Assembly (NCBI RefSeq): GCF_010183535.1
Contig: NC_071333.1
Span: 13,266,587-13,330,586, forward strand
Direction of reading: 5' to 3'
DNA: 64,000 nucleotides
Source of the DNA: Caenorhabditis remanei
Taxonomy: Eukaryota; Nematoda; Chromadorea; Rhabditida; Rhabditidae
Shown: positions 48,512-63,400 of the stretch, in pieces
Numbering within the stretch: position 1 is the stretch's first letter
How the letters are laid out: each line of letters begins with the position of its first letter
Notes under the pieces: model-generated
Told to the model about the DNA's origin: nothing
Seen by the model: the letters and a program-made list of their open reading frames with translations, nothing else
Databases searched by the model: none
Program-made: the position numbers and the translations under genes

Positions 48512-51500
48512 TTAGACTGGGATGCGGGAGTTCAGGTAGAAGTCTTCGGAATTCTCTTCGTCTTCTTTTTCTTCATCTTCGCCATCGAGCTGAAATTACT
48601 ATGAAATCATATTTGATTGATATACTTTTTTAGTTCATTTCAAAAATTATCTATTTTATTTTGAGCTGTCTCTCAAAAAATTAGTACACAACCTATAAAA
48701 AAGTCAGAGACTAAAGTTGAAATCAGGATTTTCCTTTCTTTCCTTGTTTGTGTTCTTTTTATCAAAACATCCAAAACACACTATCACATTGTGTACCACC
48801 ATTCTTCTTAATTTGACTGATATCATTGATAACACCATGACAGTCTAAACTATCTGATTTTTGTTTTCTTATAACAACAGTCGCGGTTTCTTAAAAAGGA
48901 GCGAGGGCGTCTTTTCCTGCAACCACCTCGCAATTGTTCGTCACTATGTCACACATGAGTCACACTCTTGACATTTTCTCAATTATTTCTTCATCATCAC
49001 CATCACAACAACACCACCCTCGAGGTTGTCTTCGTTAGTCACCGTGACTCACAGACGGAGCGGCGTTTTTAGTCGCCAATGTCAACAGTTCGATAAATAT
49101 AGAGAAATGATGGGGAGGTTACACTCACACCGCGCACGCGGTTTCTCACGGACACGGTTTTGCACGGTTCGCGCGGGGGAGCAGTAGAACAGAGCAAAAG
49201 AAATGGATACAAACCATTTTTTGAGGAGAAACTATAGTCTTACCGCAGCAAGGAGCTCGTCCGAGAAAATGAGTGGAAGGAATTTGGCAACGAACCAAGT
49301 CGTGATGACGATGAAGATTGGGAAGAATACACCGAGAACTGAAAATTGAAAATTGAGCAGTTGTGAATTGTGGTATTTTTCAGATAACTTACTCTCGTGG
49401 GTTTTGGCAGCATACATGATTGCGACGAACGAGCATTGGATAAGAGTGTAACCATTGATAATTGCGAAGGGAGCCTGAAATAATATGTATAACTCACATA
49501 CGTTTTCTTTGTTTTTATCTTGATTTCTGTCAAACTTCTGAATTTTTAGTATCCCATTAACTGGTATGTATTCCTAAGTGACCCATACGTTTTGTTTGCA
49601 TGTTATGAGACCTTTGGGATTTCAAGAAACAAATGGTTCCCGTGATAATTACTCTTTCCACTGCATAAGATTTTTGATCATTATTGTGCAATTCATGTGA
49701 TTATACCATTCCTAATTTTTGTTCTGTTTTTAACAGTATAAGATAATAATAAACAAGTTGAACTTTACTATTAGTTTGCCACACTGTCTCTATCATCTTC
49801 ACCTACAGCTGATAAGACGTCGCGTGTGATTTTGTAAAACGGAAATCACTTTTTGCTGTTTTACTTTGTCCCCTCTACGCAATAGACTTGATCAGCGAAT
49901 TGTCTTTAGTTGTCATTGAAGAAGTCAACGTGCCCGGCCGCAAGCAATAAGAATCGTCGACTAACCCGCCGCAATACACCAACGTGACTCCACAAAACAA
50001 TGATGCAAAAAGACCGAGGAAGCCCATTCGACTGACTACACAATATGATAACCCGTCACTTTCTTTCCTACTGTTCAGTCGTTTCTGCACGTGCTTCACA
50101 TCTCACTGCTGTTCTCGTGTACGGTCGTGTCATCATCATTGACATCTTTGCCCGTCTAGTGACAACAGATTTGACCGATGACTTTTTGCTAGAAAATGGC
50201 GGAAATAGAACGGGAAGACTGAGGGGGGAAGACGATGGAACAAAGAACAAGTTCCACTAGCAGTTCTTTCTGGTATTTTTTATTGGAAAAGTATGCTATT
50301 CACATGTTAAAAACAACACAACTTTCTATCCAAAGATTCTATTGAAGAATCAATTCCAGAAGTCTAACAAGGAAAGTCTTTGGATAAACTTGGCTCGCTG
50401 AAACGTTTGGCAGGTTTTGAGGGCAGTATTGGACTCCACGTAGTCGAAAGTACATTTGAACAAATTAACAGATTGTTTGAAAGCCACTTCTCTGAAGGTT
50501 TCCCTTGTAAGAATCGTAGTCTTGGAAGCGACAATGTAAACATTATCTATCCGAACATTTACTAGCCACGTGCACGATAAAAACCTATCAAACTCTACAG
50601 ATCACCGCTTCACTCGATGTCATCAGATCACCCCATTTTCGTGATAAAATACTAAGGGCATTCCTTTTGATCTACGATTTCGCACGTCTTCCATTCATGT
50701 CTTCCCAATACGAAGGAATGGCTAGAGGAAGGAATATGAGACCTTCTCACGTTTCAATGGGAGCTTTTTGTGACGTATGTTGAAAAAAAGAGCACGTTTC
50801 AAAGGTCAACAGATACAAGCTCAAACGTCTACGCCACTACTTTGAACTTTCTTGAACTGGTTTCCAAACTATACAAAAGTTAAAAAGACACTGTTCAATA
50901 TGAGTGTTCTTCCGACAGCAAGAAGGTTTTGGGCACTCTATCTCTCTATTTTTTCATAAAAATTCGTTCGCTTTTCAAAGATATTTGCGTCAAAAGATGA
51001 GAAGAAAGACGCATGTGAAGCGCACATGAGACAATATTGAGACACGTGTGGGTGCGTCCATCAGTATACAAACACCCATCAAAGAATGATCAGTGAAAAA
51101 GTGTGTGTGTAACGAAACGGGGAGAAATTTTTTGAAAAAAGTACACCGTTTTTAGAGATCCCAGACATTTTGCGCTTTCTACCGTTTTAGTTGCTGACGA
51201 AACGGGACAAGATGAATGAAAAAAGGGGGACAACCCTTTTCGCAGCAGCATCGTTTGATCAAACAATCGGCCTCGTGGTCGGATGTGTTTTGGGAAAAAG
51301 AGAAGAAACTAAAATGCCCTGGTTAGCTACAGTACACCCAGGAGAAATCCTGACACAAAATGTCTACTAAAGGGGGACGCTATATGTATAGATTTCAAAA
51401 TTCTACTACTTACCATTTCCAAAAACTTGTGATCTCCACGACGTTTTGGGACCAGGAAGAACAGAAAGACTCTCATAATCAATCTGCTTCCTTCCAAATT

Positions 51501-54500
51501 TCGGACACCAAGATAGAAGAAGACTCCAAAGATAGCAGCAGATGGGATTGAGACAATGTGCCCATAGAAAGCGAAGAGAAGAAGCATGACGTAAGTGATC
51601 ATTCCGGATAAACGTTGCTCGATGACTCCTTTGATAACTGAAAATTGGAAATTGTTAGTTTTATGAGCTTGTTCTTATTATCTCCTTACTCTTTGGCTCT
51701 CCTGGATTCGTTTTCTCGGTTTCGGTGCAAGCGTCGATGTGAGCAAGAGACTGAACAGCAGCAGGACACATCCATGGAAGTCCGGTAATCGAGCTGACAA
51801 GGGTGCAGAATCCAACCACGATCAGATCCCAGTGAAGACCTCCGCCCTTCTTCAACTTTCTCTTCGATCTCAACGCCATTTGCTCCGGGATTTCAGTCTC
51901 GACGAAGATGAGGACATACACCAGACAAGCAGCAGCGAATGAACCAGCCAAGGTGGAGAGAGTTGGCGGTGTCGTTGGAATCACAATCCATCCAATTTTA
52001 ACCTTGTTTTCAGCAAGATTCTCAGCAACGTTCACCATCTGAAACACAAATTGTAGAAATATAGAAATGTTTTGATTTTCGGAACTTACAGAAACATCAA
52101 TATTCGCAAAGAGCAACTGGTACATAATGCTGACAAAGATAACTGCGAAAATTCCTCCAAAGTTGTTGCAAAGGTTGCGGAACTTAAAAAATGATATTTA
52201 TTCTCACAGATTCTTTCTAAAAAAATCTTACAGTTCTTCCGAAGAAATCAGACAACCCAATTTGACGGAGATAGTGGAAAATGGCAACGGAAATCAGGAG
52301 CATGAAGGCTTGAATCAAGAAAGTGTTCGGGTTGCTTAGTCTACAATCATCCGGTAGTCCAAGTCCAGTACAATTAACAGAGTTATGAAGATAGTAATCC
52401 AAATTGTCGATTGGGTTGAGTTCGAGTTGCTGAAAACAGAAAATCTTCTATTAGGATTCAATTTTCATATTGACTTACGTGGAGGAGGAATTCACAGACT
52501 TCCGAGAAGAAAATGATCGAAATCAGAGCACAGAAGATATCTTCAGTGTAGATGGTCACGTGCTTGATGAATCTCGCACAGTTGGTACTAGCTCCAATGA
52601 TAGTGATGAGAAATACAAAGATTCCTGTGTAGAGTCGAACTTCCAGGAAATCAAGACCGAACGCTATCGAACACTGAAAACAGATATTGCAAATTTTTAA
52701 AATTTAGTTTGATCTACCTTGAAGAGAGCCTTTTCGAAAACTAGGAACGGACCCGTTGGTGACATAACAAGAAGTGGTTGACAAGAAAACAGCGACCAAA
52801 CGATTCCAGACAATCCTTGACTGAGGAGACATTTCTTGACGGAGAGAAGTCCCGATGTTCCCATTGCTAAAAAAATAAACATTATAATATTAGCAGATAG
52901 TTTCATTAGTACAAACCCAAGATGGCTCCAAAAGTGAGTGTCGGTACCACAGTCACACAAAACATGTAGACGACAACGGTAAGGATCGTGAACCGGAATC
53001 CATCAGTGATATCCGATCTGTGATGAATCAACAATGTTAAATAGAGCAGAGGAACTTATATCGACTTACAAGTAGTATCGGTAACGATTGGCAAGATCCG
53101 ATTTGACTCCTGCGAATAGCGAGCAACAACTATTGATTTTGTCTTCATCACCACGAGAGTTTCTTTCTACGTCCAAATCCGATGGGTGAACTAGAAAAAT
53201 ATTAGATTGGAATAAAATTAATTTGCATCTCCTAAAACAAGCTTATTTCTAAATTTCTAAATTATTTAAGATATACCTTTTTCTGAAGGCATAAGTCGAG
53301 ATTGTATGTTTTTTAAAACTTTTTCATGACATTTTTCAAATTTTAGGATGAAACATATAAACAATCAAAAAAGGCATTCCAAGTGGAAGAGAAATACTTT
53401 GGATGCTCACTCAACCAAATCCTCAAATCAAGTTTGGAGGAATCCCTCACTTGACTTTTAATAGTTGGAAAATAAATTTTAAATTGCGATTTGAAATAAC
53501 ATTGAAATTACTTACCAACACTGAGCGTAGTGTTCCTCTCCCTCTTCTCACAGTTCATATTCACGACACGCCGAATGAATTCTCCGGAGATGTTGTTTCT
53601 ACTGACGATTTTACCAGGTGCAATCACAACGGTGTCCGCAAGGAAACTGAAATGATTTCCATCGAAAAGAAGGAAAAGAAAGAATAGTTGGAAATATCAA
53701 AATCATGGGAAGGGAATGGCGATTATTTTTATTGCGGAAAAAACTTTGGGAAACGATATGTTAAATTTTATATGTATAAACCAAAAGATCTGTTTTAGGG
53801 TACTCTATGAGGATAGCATACAAAATTCGAAAACCATACATTCATATTTTCCAACAGAACGGTAGGTCAGAGGTGATTTAGTTCTTCAAAATTTGGTTGA
53901 TGTTGAATTCTAATTATAAAAAAATGAAACAGAGAGCTAACTCATATATTTTTCAATAGGATAATTACAGTAAAAATCGATGACGCGTCAGTGAACTAAA
54001 ATCTAGAATATTTCACAATTATTGTGTTGATGATTCTCAAAAATATATTATGTATTATTTATTCTAGCCTATGTCAAAATAAGAACTATTATAGAACAAA
54101 TCAGAAAAGTGATAAACCGATGAAAGATCTGATGGCCTAAGAGGGTGTTCAGCAAGTTTCTGTCTGTCTTTATTGATATAATTTGTATTTCTTTTTGCTA
54201 CCAAACCACTGTCATTGACACTATTTGGAAGCAAATTTGTTCTCGATTTGATGAGAAGCGGACATCAAAACTAGCCATGACGTCATCGAAAGTGATCTTT
54301 TGGGACGAAAGATGATTTACAAAGGTTGGTTAGGATTTGAACACTGATCAGAGTTAATACTGTAGAAATCTCTAAGAATGTGATCAGACTACTGTAAGAA
54401 AAAGAAATGTGTCAAAAATCACTGAGAAACTATTGAAAGGCCAGTTTTTTTGTTTTTTAATCTTTAAACTGTTCACGTGTGATTAAGAGGGATAAGAGGA

Positions 54501-57300
54501 TCTAAGATTGGAATGAATGACGACCAAAATGATTGACAGATGCTTGTGGGAACCTTGTATGGCAAGTGATATCTCATGTAAGGAAACTCCCCACTTTCAT
54601 TTTATGTTCGTGAAATAAATCACCCATAGCAACTCACCGATCAACAGCTTTGGTGATCAACTCAGGCGATTTCAAAGTGTCGAAAATTGAGTTGGATACC
54701 TGAAATTAAAAGAAAAAATGATTATATCCGATTTCAAAACTTATTTTACGTAACAATAACATCTATGGAACAATGCTAACGACTAAAACTGAGACTAAGA
54801 TCCCAGAATTGTTTTATTTTTCAAATATTGAACAAAAGCTATGACCTATTTTGCAATACTGATGAGAACTCAAAATGAGAGAAATAAAAGAAAGAAAAAA
54901 GGAGCACGCGTTTGGTTTAATTAAGAAAACCAAACAAGTGACAAAAAGTCTATTGGAATGCTTCCGTATTGAAAATTCTTTAAAAATCTTTGAAAAATAA
55001 AGTTAATTTTGAATTTATGTTAAGAGTATCTGGTAAAGTACAAAAACCAAAACTTATAAAAGATAGCACAGGAGTGTTATGATTAGAGATTACGCAAAGA
55101 CAGCCTGGGGTCTCATACATTGACCCATTCAACTTTCTTATCAAGATTTTGCGGTATCTTTTAAAAGAATAACACTAGTATAGGGTTGGGCCTTTCTCTT
55201 TGTCTTGCAACCTTTAAAGATTATCTTTTTTTCTTTTTTCGAGGGAGAGATAGAAGGAAAATAATAGTGTTCTTTAGACAGTCTACGGTAGAAAAGAGTG
55301 TAGACGAGAGGTTAGAAGCAAGAAGATTGATAATTCTCGTTATACTAGATGACTGTTTTCATTCATGTGAAGATTGATCACTCTAGTTACTGAATCGTGG
55401 CCGATCTCGTATTTGGAAAAAAAAACAAATCTGGAATGTTTACATCAGCTCATCTAGAATGTTCCAAACACGTTTTCAAAAAAATTCGAAACAGAGAATT
55501 GACTTTGAAAAACGAAAAACCAAATAATTCCGACTGTATTGTATGTATTTCATATTCGAATTTTTTCTGTAGTTAACCTTTCCCATCCACCATTCGAAAT
55601 CGTCATCGGATTTAGAACTGATTCGCGCAACGTAATTGTTACTAGACACTACCCAACCTGTCACTTTTTGCACTATAGTTATGTTCATCTTGTGAAGAAC
55701 GACAAACTAACCGGATTTGAAACGACGGATGCAAACGCGCGGCCCAGGTCAAGGTATGAGTGTTCAGTGAGATCGGGGCCAATCAAGAAGTAGATGGTAC
55801 GGATCTTCTTAGTACCAGGAAAGATCTAAAATTAATTGTGTTTTATTGATTATCATTGAGAATCTCTTACATCCTTCATCTCCGCAGCTTCGTCGAAACG
55901 AATAGCAACAAGACGGCAGACGGTGGCATCTGGGACAGCACCAGCAATGAGCATACTGTACTCGATGCTGTTGTCGTAATGTGGCTCACAGAAAGTTTGT
56001 GGCGGACTGGAAAATATATTATGAGTATTAGGATTTCCTCCAGAGACAAACTCACTCTTTCACATAAGACGTTCCGATTCGAACTCCTGACTTGGAAGTC
56101 GGAAGTCTCTTTAATGGTTGCTTGTCCATTCTCGACAAGTTGTTTGGCTCGGAAATGAGGTTGCGTGGAATTTTTCCTGAAATAGGAGCATGCTAACCAT
56201 ATTCAATTAATTTGATTTGCAAAAATCACCTGGTCTTGGAAGAAGATGATCAGAGTTCAGGGACTGAGTGGAAGCACTGTGCTTCTTGTTAACTTTTTTC
56301 TTGTTCTCAAGTGTTTCAGCACGGTCTTTCACAATCTTTACAATCGCCTGTCCAAGCGTTGGAAAATCCGAGTCGACCACATTAGTCTCGATGTACTTGA
56401 GAAAGTTCTCGCTTCCTCCAACCATAACGTGACGATGAATGATAGTTTTGGAAGTGATTTTCTGAAGAGCTTGGTAGGTTCCCATTGGAAGACACGGAAC
56501 ATGGGCCATTCCGAGATGGTTGTCAAAACCCTCGGCATCCGATTCGTATCGAGCGAATCTCGAGGCTGGCTTCCATGAACCATCAAAGTCATTCACTGTG
56601 AAGACGTCGATAGAGGATGGCAAGCGTTCTTCGGAAGTCGACGAAGCGCTCGACGATCCCTGGGTAGATGGTTGTAGAGAACCGACGGTGTCCTCACTCT
56701 CTTCACGAATTTGTTGCAGAATCACTGAAAGTGAAATGTGTAAATAGGTTTGCATTTAATGTTATTGTTTTGTTGGTGTAGTTATCATTCTTAATCAGAG
56801 ATACGTACTGAGAGGCCAATAAACCATTAACACTGTTTTTAATACACTATGTTTGTGAAACGTAAAAATGAGTAACAAACATAAATTTAAGAAACCCATT
56901 CAGTTTCCCAAACTTGCTCTTTTTCTCCATGTAGATTATCCTGCCTTCAAGAAAAAACTGATCCCTGCATTTCATTTTTTTCCTTACATACAAATGCATT
57001 GTAGCTTCGCTGACGTTATCTAAATTTCTTATCAGAACGGTCTTTGCGCCGCTCTTAAAAATTTGACCTAGTGATCTACGTCATTCCGCCAAGTCAAACT
57101 CACGCGGTGTTTGTTCGCTGGAGTCGTTGAGAAGATTCCGTAGAAGATCCGAAGAATGAGGAGAGATGAATGAAGTCTCAGACTCTTCGATGTCATCGCT
57201 TCCTAAAACTTGAACAGAGTTTGAATATGATTTATCTGCATGAAAACATACCAATTGAGAAGGCCTTATTGGAGTGCCGACCCGGTGAACCGTTCGACAT
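48512..57300 (-). CDS. abts-4: SLC4-family anion/bicarbonate transporter
   Basis: Nineteen minus-strand exons: 57300-57252, 57202-57104, 56724-56230, 56176-56056, 56006-55871, 55825-55712, 54699-54638, 53646-53516, 53190-53070, 53017-52917, 52866-52718, 52673-52479, 52429-52232, 52182-52090, 52038-51690, 51637-51414, 49474-49393, 49338-49244 and 48589-48512 (963 residues). The N-terminal cytosolic domain (with AVPDATVCRLVAIRF and RTIYFLIGPDLTEHSYLDLGRAFA) precedes a 12-14-helix membrane domain. SLC4 hallmarks are SDITDGFRFTILTVVVY, SPTGPFLVFEKALFK, a glycosylated loop (NCT), GLPWMCPAAVQS and EQRLSGMITY. The tail is acidic (DGEDEEKEDEENSED). The ATG lies in an exon that follows TTTTTCAG (57342), and its frame stays open to that acceptor, so a further 5' exon is possible. 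Exon 14 uses an AAG acceptor. Three introns exceed 900 nt (49475-51413 is the longest). The symbol is by family and by position between mdl-1 and irk-1. Confidence 0.92.
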
Positions 57301-60300
57301 GGCGGCAGTTGCGTTCTTGAAGTTCAGGCGAAGGCTCAACTGAAAAATGAAACTTGTCTTTTAAGAAAAAATAATAAAGAAGACAAACTGAACGAGTAGA
57401 ATCTAGAGAAAAAAGTGTAATTAGTGGGAAGCACAAAAATGGCTGAACCTATAGTTAAACTTTTGTGACAACTACGAAAAAACGGAAACGTTTTCTAAAG
57501 TTCTTATCAGCAGATGATCTTACGTAGAGTTAAATCACATTCGTTGCGAGAGAGCAAAAAATGGAAAGATAATCACTGCAGACATTTAAGAAAATGCAGT
57601 TTTATCATTATTAACCGCCATGTCAAAGACAAGTGCACCTGATTATTTATCGTTTATTCGGCATTCCGAGATACGTGGACAATTGTTTACTTTTTCACTC
57701 GCTTCCGATGACTTTTCATAACTGAAGCGACGAATGGAGCACCAACTTGCAGCTCGCGAAAAAGAGAATAACAATAAAAAGTGACGAGTTGCTCAGTGGG
57801 AATAAAACAGAGTCGTTCTCGTTTCTAACCAAAATTTGGGAAAGTCTCTAGGCAACTCTCTCCGAGACTTATTAGTGAGAAGAAGTTATAGTCAGTATGG
57901 GTAAATATCATAATACACCACGTGGGCTTATTTGCTCTTCTGGTAAGAATAAAAAACATGAAGATGATGAATATAACACTATTAAACAGACTGATGGTAC
58001 TCCAACGGAAGTGATTCACTAGAGCAGGAATTTTTTGATGAGTCATTTCATGAAATTGGATGGAACTCTTTGATTCACTTTTTTCGAACAATCAGTTTGA
58101 GAGAACTAATTTTATGAAGTCCTGCTAGAACTAGAATTCATCAACATCAGAAAATTCTAATTCTTGCTTCCTTCGAATGAAGCGTTATTCGCAGTGATGA
58201 TAATTTATCAAGCACTTCATCAGTTTTCTACCCGTTTAACAACCAATAAAAAATTTTTTGAAAGCAAAAAGAGGAACAACTGATAATAACTAAAAGAAAC
58301 GGAATTTTTCCCAATGAGGGGTGGCGCTTGTAGAGTTCTATTCTACATGAAAATTTCAATTCTGACAATTGACAGCCATGCAACTAAAAATGTATCGCTG
58401 GTAGAAAATAGCTGTTCTAATTGTTTTGAATGAACTATGCATTGGTACTCCTAATAAAACAAAAAAAGTGGGAGGAGTTTACCTACAGGTCATTAATCAT
58501 CATGCTAATAATCTGTGATATAGGTAGTGCAAACAACAGCTCAGGTATCAATGACTATTTAAATATTATTGTTGTGGATATGCATATCTCTTCTAAAAAA
58601 TGGTTGTTAGGGATATGCAAAACGGTTCGTGCCAGGAAGAGCTCTTGGGAGAAAAACATTTATTGCAGAAAACTGTTTTTGCAACACAAATAAACTCGCT
58701 CTATTTGGGAAAAAAACGATAGAGAAAATGGGCGAGCAGCAATAAAAACAACAGTCAAAGAAAAAAAAAATGAGTAGAACGCGGGGAAATAAAACGGCAA
58801 ATGGTTTGACGGGACGCTGTCGGTTTTCGCGGACCGTAGTTTAAGAAACGTGTTATTACGGAGTGTCGTAAAAAGGCGTTCATTAAGAGAACGGAAGGAG
58901 AGAGTGCGCGAGTCCGGAGGGCAGAGGGGGAAGGGGGGACCACGTTGACTGTAAGGCGGCGGGAAAAAGGTGCACCTGCGGGTGGTCGTTTATGTGTTCG
59001 ACAATGAAACCGTCTCAAGGAGAAATTCAAAAAAAAATTATCTCGTTGGTTTTCAGATTTTGAAGGAGCTCTTGTCCTTCAAGATTGTCTGAGAATGAGT
59101 GACAAAAGGGCGTTAAGTGTGCTAAATGACTTTCCACCATGTGATTTTTAATGATAAACTGTCTCAAAAAAGCGCATTATTTTTGTTAAGTCGAGTTGAG
59201 AGCAAATCAAACAGAAACGGAAACAAAACATCTAAACATTGACGGTTTGAATGGTTGCTTTCTGCTCTCTACTGGGTGTGACCTTGAGAGCGATTTATGC
59301 AAATGATGCTTATGACTGTGTCATATGACAAAAACCAAGGGCGCGAAAGAAAAAGAGCCCGGTGTTGCGCACAGCTGATGGGCAACGACAAGAGGGTCGC
59401 GCACCCCCGTCCCCGTGGCTCCCTCCCCATGTGTTCCGTCACTCCCGCGCATCATTCACGTACTGCCGATGGTCACAATAGGAGGATGAAAAAATTCTAA
59501 AGGAAGAAGGAAAGGGTCATTCATCAATGTGGATGAATATAAAATTGTGAGAAAAATGCTTGTATGGATTACGATATCAGTGAGAAATGATGACCAACGG
59601 GTCGAAGAAATCACAAAACTTGTGATTGTGATCGTAACGCGTGGGAGTATTGAATCATTCTTTGTAAAAGAAACCAGGAACCTCGGCATACAGTAAACTG
59701 TAGAGTTCTAACTGAAGTTGGCCGGTAGCTGTCTTATCCCATGTGACATCGTCCCATTTGTTTCAATGGTTCACTTCAAAAAAACCGTCCGGACAGCAGT
59801 CGCGACCTCAATGATTCATCAGAGAACCAACACCAAAGCCTTCAAGTGCTGACCTCTTGTCCTTCTATCATAAAAAGTGTTTGTTCTCCGAATCGAACAC
59901 CACTCCCGTCTCTATTTCTCAGATTTATTATTCCAAAAAAAAGTGAAGAGTCATCAGCAAATCTGCCATAATAAGGAAAGCGGGAAGCAATGAGTTTTGT
60001 TCGAGAAGAAGGAGGGGGATATCACTAACAAGTGTTTGTTTTCAGCTACAACTGAAGAAGTGAGGAAAAAGTTTTTACGGAAGAGTTTTTGTTTTACGGG
60101 AAAACGAGGAGGGGAAACTCAAGAAATGAGGGGAAACAAGAGAAAACGACAGCCGGGAAGAAACGGAACAGTCGGAATGATTGAGGGAATGAAATCATGA
60201 AGGCGGGAAACTGTCTGGAGGCGGAGGCTCATTTGGCTCCGCCTCATTGGGGGTTTGGGATGAGAAGGGACTGTAGAGAAGAGAGAGTATAGAACATGAT

Positions 60301-60457
60301 GAAATTCAAGTGTAAGATGACGGATTTCAGATCGAAAGCAATGTACAGCACAACGAGAAATGTTCAAGTAATAGGAAATACAAGGAAATGACAATGAATG
60401 AACGGATATTATGTTATACTTTATTATGATTGGTGTAGAGTTTCCAGAAGAAAGTTG
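57301..60457. other. intergenic region between irk-1 and abts-4
   Basis: About 3.2 kb. It should hold the abts-4 promoter and any 5' UTR exons. GC-richer, CpG-bearing patches lie at 58780-59000 and 59330-59470. Open frames here (for example 58755-59030 minus, 60119-60394 minus) show no domain. The irk-1 polyadenylation signal (minus AATAAA, about 60420-60425) marks the right end. No RNA gene was recognised. Confidence 0.45.
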
Positions 60458-63400
60458 TTATGTCTCGCTGACAATCTCAATATGGATTGGGACCACTGGT
60501 GGGGATTGACATTTTGTTGGAGATCCGCTGTCGGAGCATTCCTCTTCCAAATCTGATAGTGCAGTGCTTGGGCGAGTGAGATCACAGGAGCTTCTGGAAG
60601 TTTTAATGAAAATCTAGAGTCAGCAATGAATTTAGGAGTTTCTTTTCAAATTGTCTACGGTAAGAATCTTGCTGATTCTCTGAACCCGGTTTGAATTATG
60701 TGATTGTATGTGTAAACAACCAAAGTTCATAGAATAACTGAAGATGTTGTAGCATGTGACGTATGTTAGCCTATAATAGTTGAACTTATGTGTTATATGG
60801 AATGACAATAAAGAATTTGCAGCTATGTGACATTTCGGCCAGCCCTCTTTTGATCCATTTTTGCTTCTATTCAACGAGATACTTATTCTCGAAGAAACTG
60901 GGAAACTTTTCAAAAATTACAAATTACAACACTGAAATTTACCAGAGCATTGATACGGCTGTCTTCAATAGCTCGACAGCCATATTTATGAGTTTGGAAG
61001 TTTCTGTTGTAAAAGACTAACGCCTCGAACACAAAACATTGAGTATTGCATTGATGTTACAGCAAGACGGACTGATTAGGATTTTCATTATCCTATTTAA
61101 TTTCAGTTCTGTTGATCTACATTGATGATACACAGTCTCCCTTATTTTTGAACCATCAAATCATTCAACTGGCAGAGTTCAAAAAACCACATTTCACAGT
61201 CTTATCAAATGTCAAATTCCCAATTAAAGTATACAATAATTTGTTAATTATGCTCTTAATGGGAATTCTATTGACTCAGATTTCTTTGTACTCTTATCTT
61301 ATTTTCGAAACATTATTCTTGGATGATATGCATAATGTCAATGTTCTTTGTCTAGACTGAAAGTCTACAGTATCTTTTTCAAAACATCTCCCACTTAACA
61401 AAAGAATTTCAAATCACGTTATGATTGTTTTGTGTGGAGGCGTCGATCTATGTTATGATGATGATTGTTTTTAACACCCCCGCCTCACGGTACCCGGTAC
61501 GGCTCTTATCCATTTGATTGCGAGTCCTTCTCATGTGATTCGGCGAGGCGCAAGTTGATGGGCATTGAACAACGATGGTTGGTGGGCACAACATTCCAGC
61601 TTCACAAGTGACAGCCTAAAATGATTTCAGAATTGATAAAAATAGAAACAAGAAACACGATTTGTTTCTCAGACAAGATCATCATGAGCAACACCTCGTG
61701 AACCCTCACCTCAGTATTGAACATTGAATGGGAGTTTGAGAATACTGGAGAGTTGGACGAAGACTGGAAGTGATTCATTGGAGTAGATGGATAGCTGTAA
61801 GGAGATGGAGATGGGAGTGGAGTGGAGTCAGATGAGCGATTGTCTTCGAGTTTGTGTTCTTGGCTATCATGACAGTAGTAGTCTTTGAGCTGAAATTCTT
61901 AATTCAGAAAAAAATCTTGTCTGAAAAGTAATTACATTCGGTTTTGAAGAATAGAACTCGGCAGGGCTAATGGCAGGAGTGCGGACTGGATAAGTGGCAT
62001 TAAAGAGATCATAGTCAATTTGGTAAGATCCGTTTGAACGTTGATAGGTGACAAGCTTGCGGAACCGGTGTCCCCAGGAAATTTCAGATGGGAGATAGGA
62101 AGTCTTGGCTTGGGCAGTCATTCCAGTTGACTCGACGATTCCCTCCAAGAGAACAATTATTTCAAATTGAGCGGACATTAAGCTTTGCTGATTGTAATTG
62201 TAGAGCGGGCTGCGGGAATCAATGACATGGCAAAGGGTAGTTGGCCAGACCTGGAACCAAGAAATAATTGACTATTGGTTCTGAAACATTTTTCTAGTGA
62301 GCTAGAACCAAAACTTGATTGAACTGTATAATTAGTGCACTGACGTATGTTCCCTTTTCTCTTTTTTTCCAAATTTTTTCCCAACTCGACTTTTCATTAA
62401 GAACGTCTCCTTCCTTCTTTTTTTATGTTCTTTTTTCTTTACCCAATCTTCACTCGGAAATCTTTTTCATTGCCTCTGGCGCGTCCGCTTAGACTCCAAA
62501 CTTGAGATTAACTCAATTCAGTTTTCGTTCCTTTCTTTTCTATTTTCTATTTTCTTATTTTTTTCGTCCCCATTTTTTAAGTTCCGAACTTTGAACTCTT
62601 AGGTGTCTCCCAGTTCTCTGTCACTCACCAGGAAAAGGCGGTCGTCGTCGGAAATTGAAGGTCCGACCTTCATTTCGAATTGATGGAGTGGCTCAATCTG
62701 AAGAAATAGTATATGATGAAAGTTGGCAAACAAAACAAAATCTTTCACTGTGCAGAAAAGTACAATACCTCGCCCTCATTAGTTTCACGGTCCGTAATGA
62801 ATTGGAGGCGAACATGAGCTTCAACCAAATGAGTGTTTCTCATATCTCCAACACGACAGAGGAAACATAATTGACCGTCACGTAAACAGATAACCGCTTT
62901 GTCACTGGAATAGTAATAATAAGATTTTCAGATGTTAGGCTATTTACCTGAAGATAATAGTCTCCGCTCGTTTTTTAGGTCTAGCCATTTTGGCGAACAC
63001 AATTCCAACCATAAAAGATTGCAACAATAAAGCACATATCGCTTGAAGGCAGACAATTACTCCGGCAAGATAACATTCAGTAGTGATGTATCTGAGAGTG
63101 TATTTGTTATATAATTTTCATCTCAACTTTTTAAAGTTACCTATGACCATATCCAATGGTATGATGAGTTTCAACAGCAAACAAGAAAGAAGAGTAGACC
63201 GAGTCAAGGTTCATAATGCATGCAGTATGATTGGCAGGAGTTGGGAGAGAAAGATCCCCGTGTACAAGAGAAATGAGATAATAAGCAGTTCCGAAGACAC
63301 TCCAACTGAAATGTGACTATGTGTTATTTTCCTAATGACTATAATATTCTGACCTTAGCACAAATGCCGATGCGAATAACATGAGCATCCATCGCCATTT

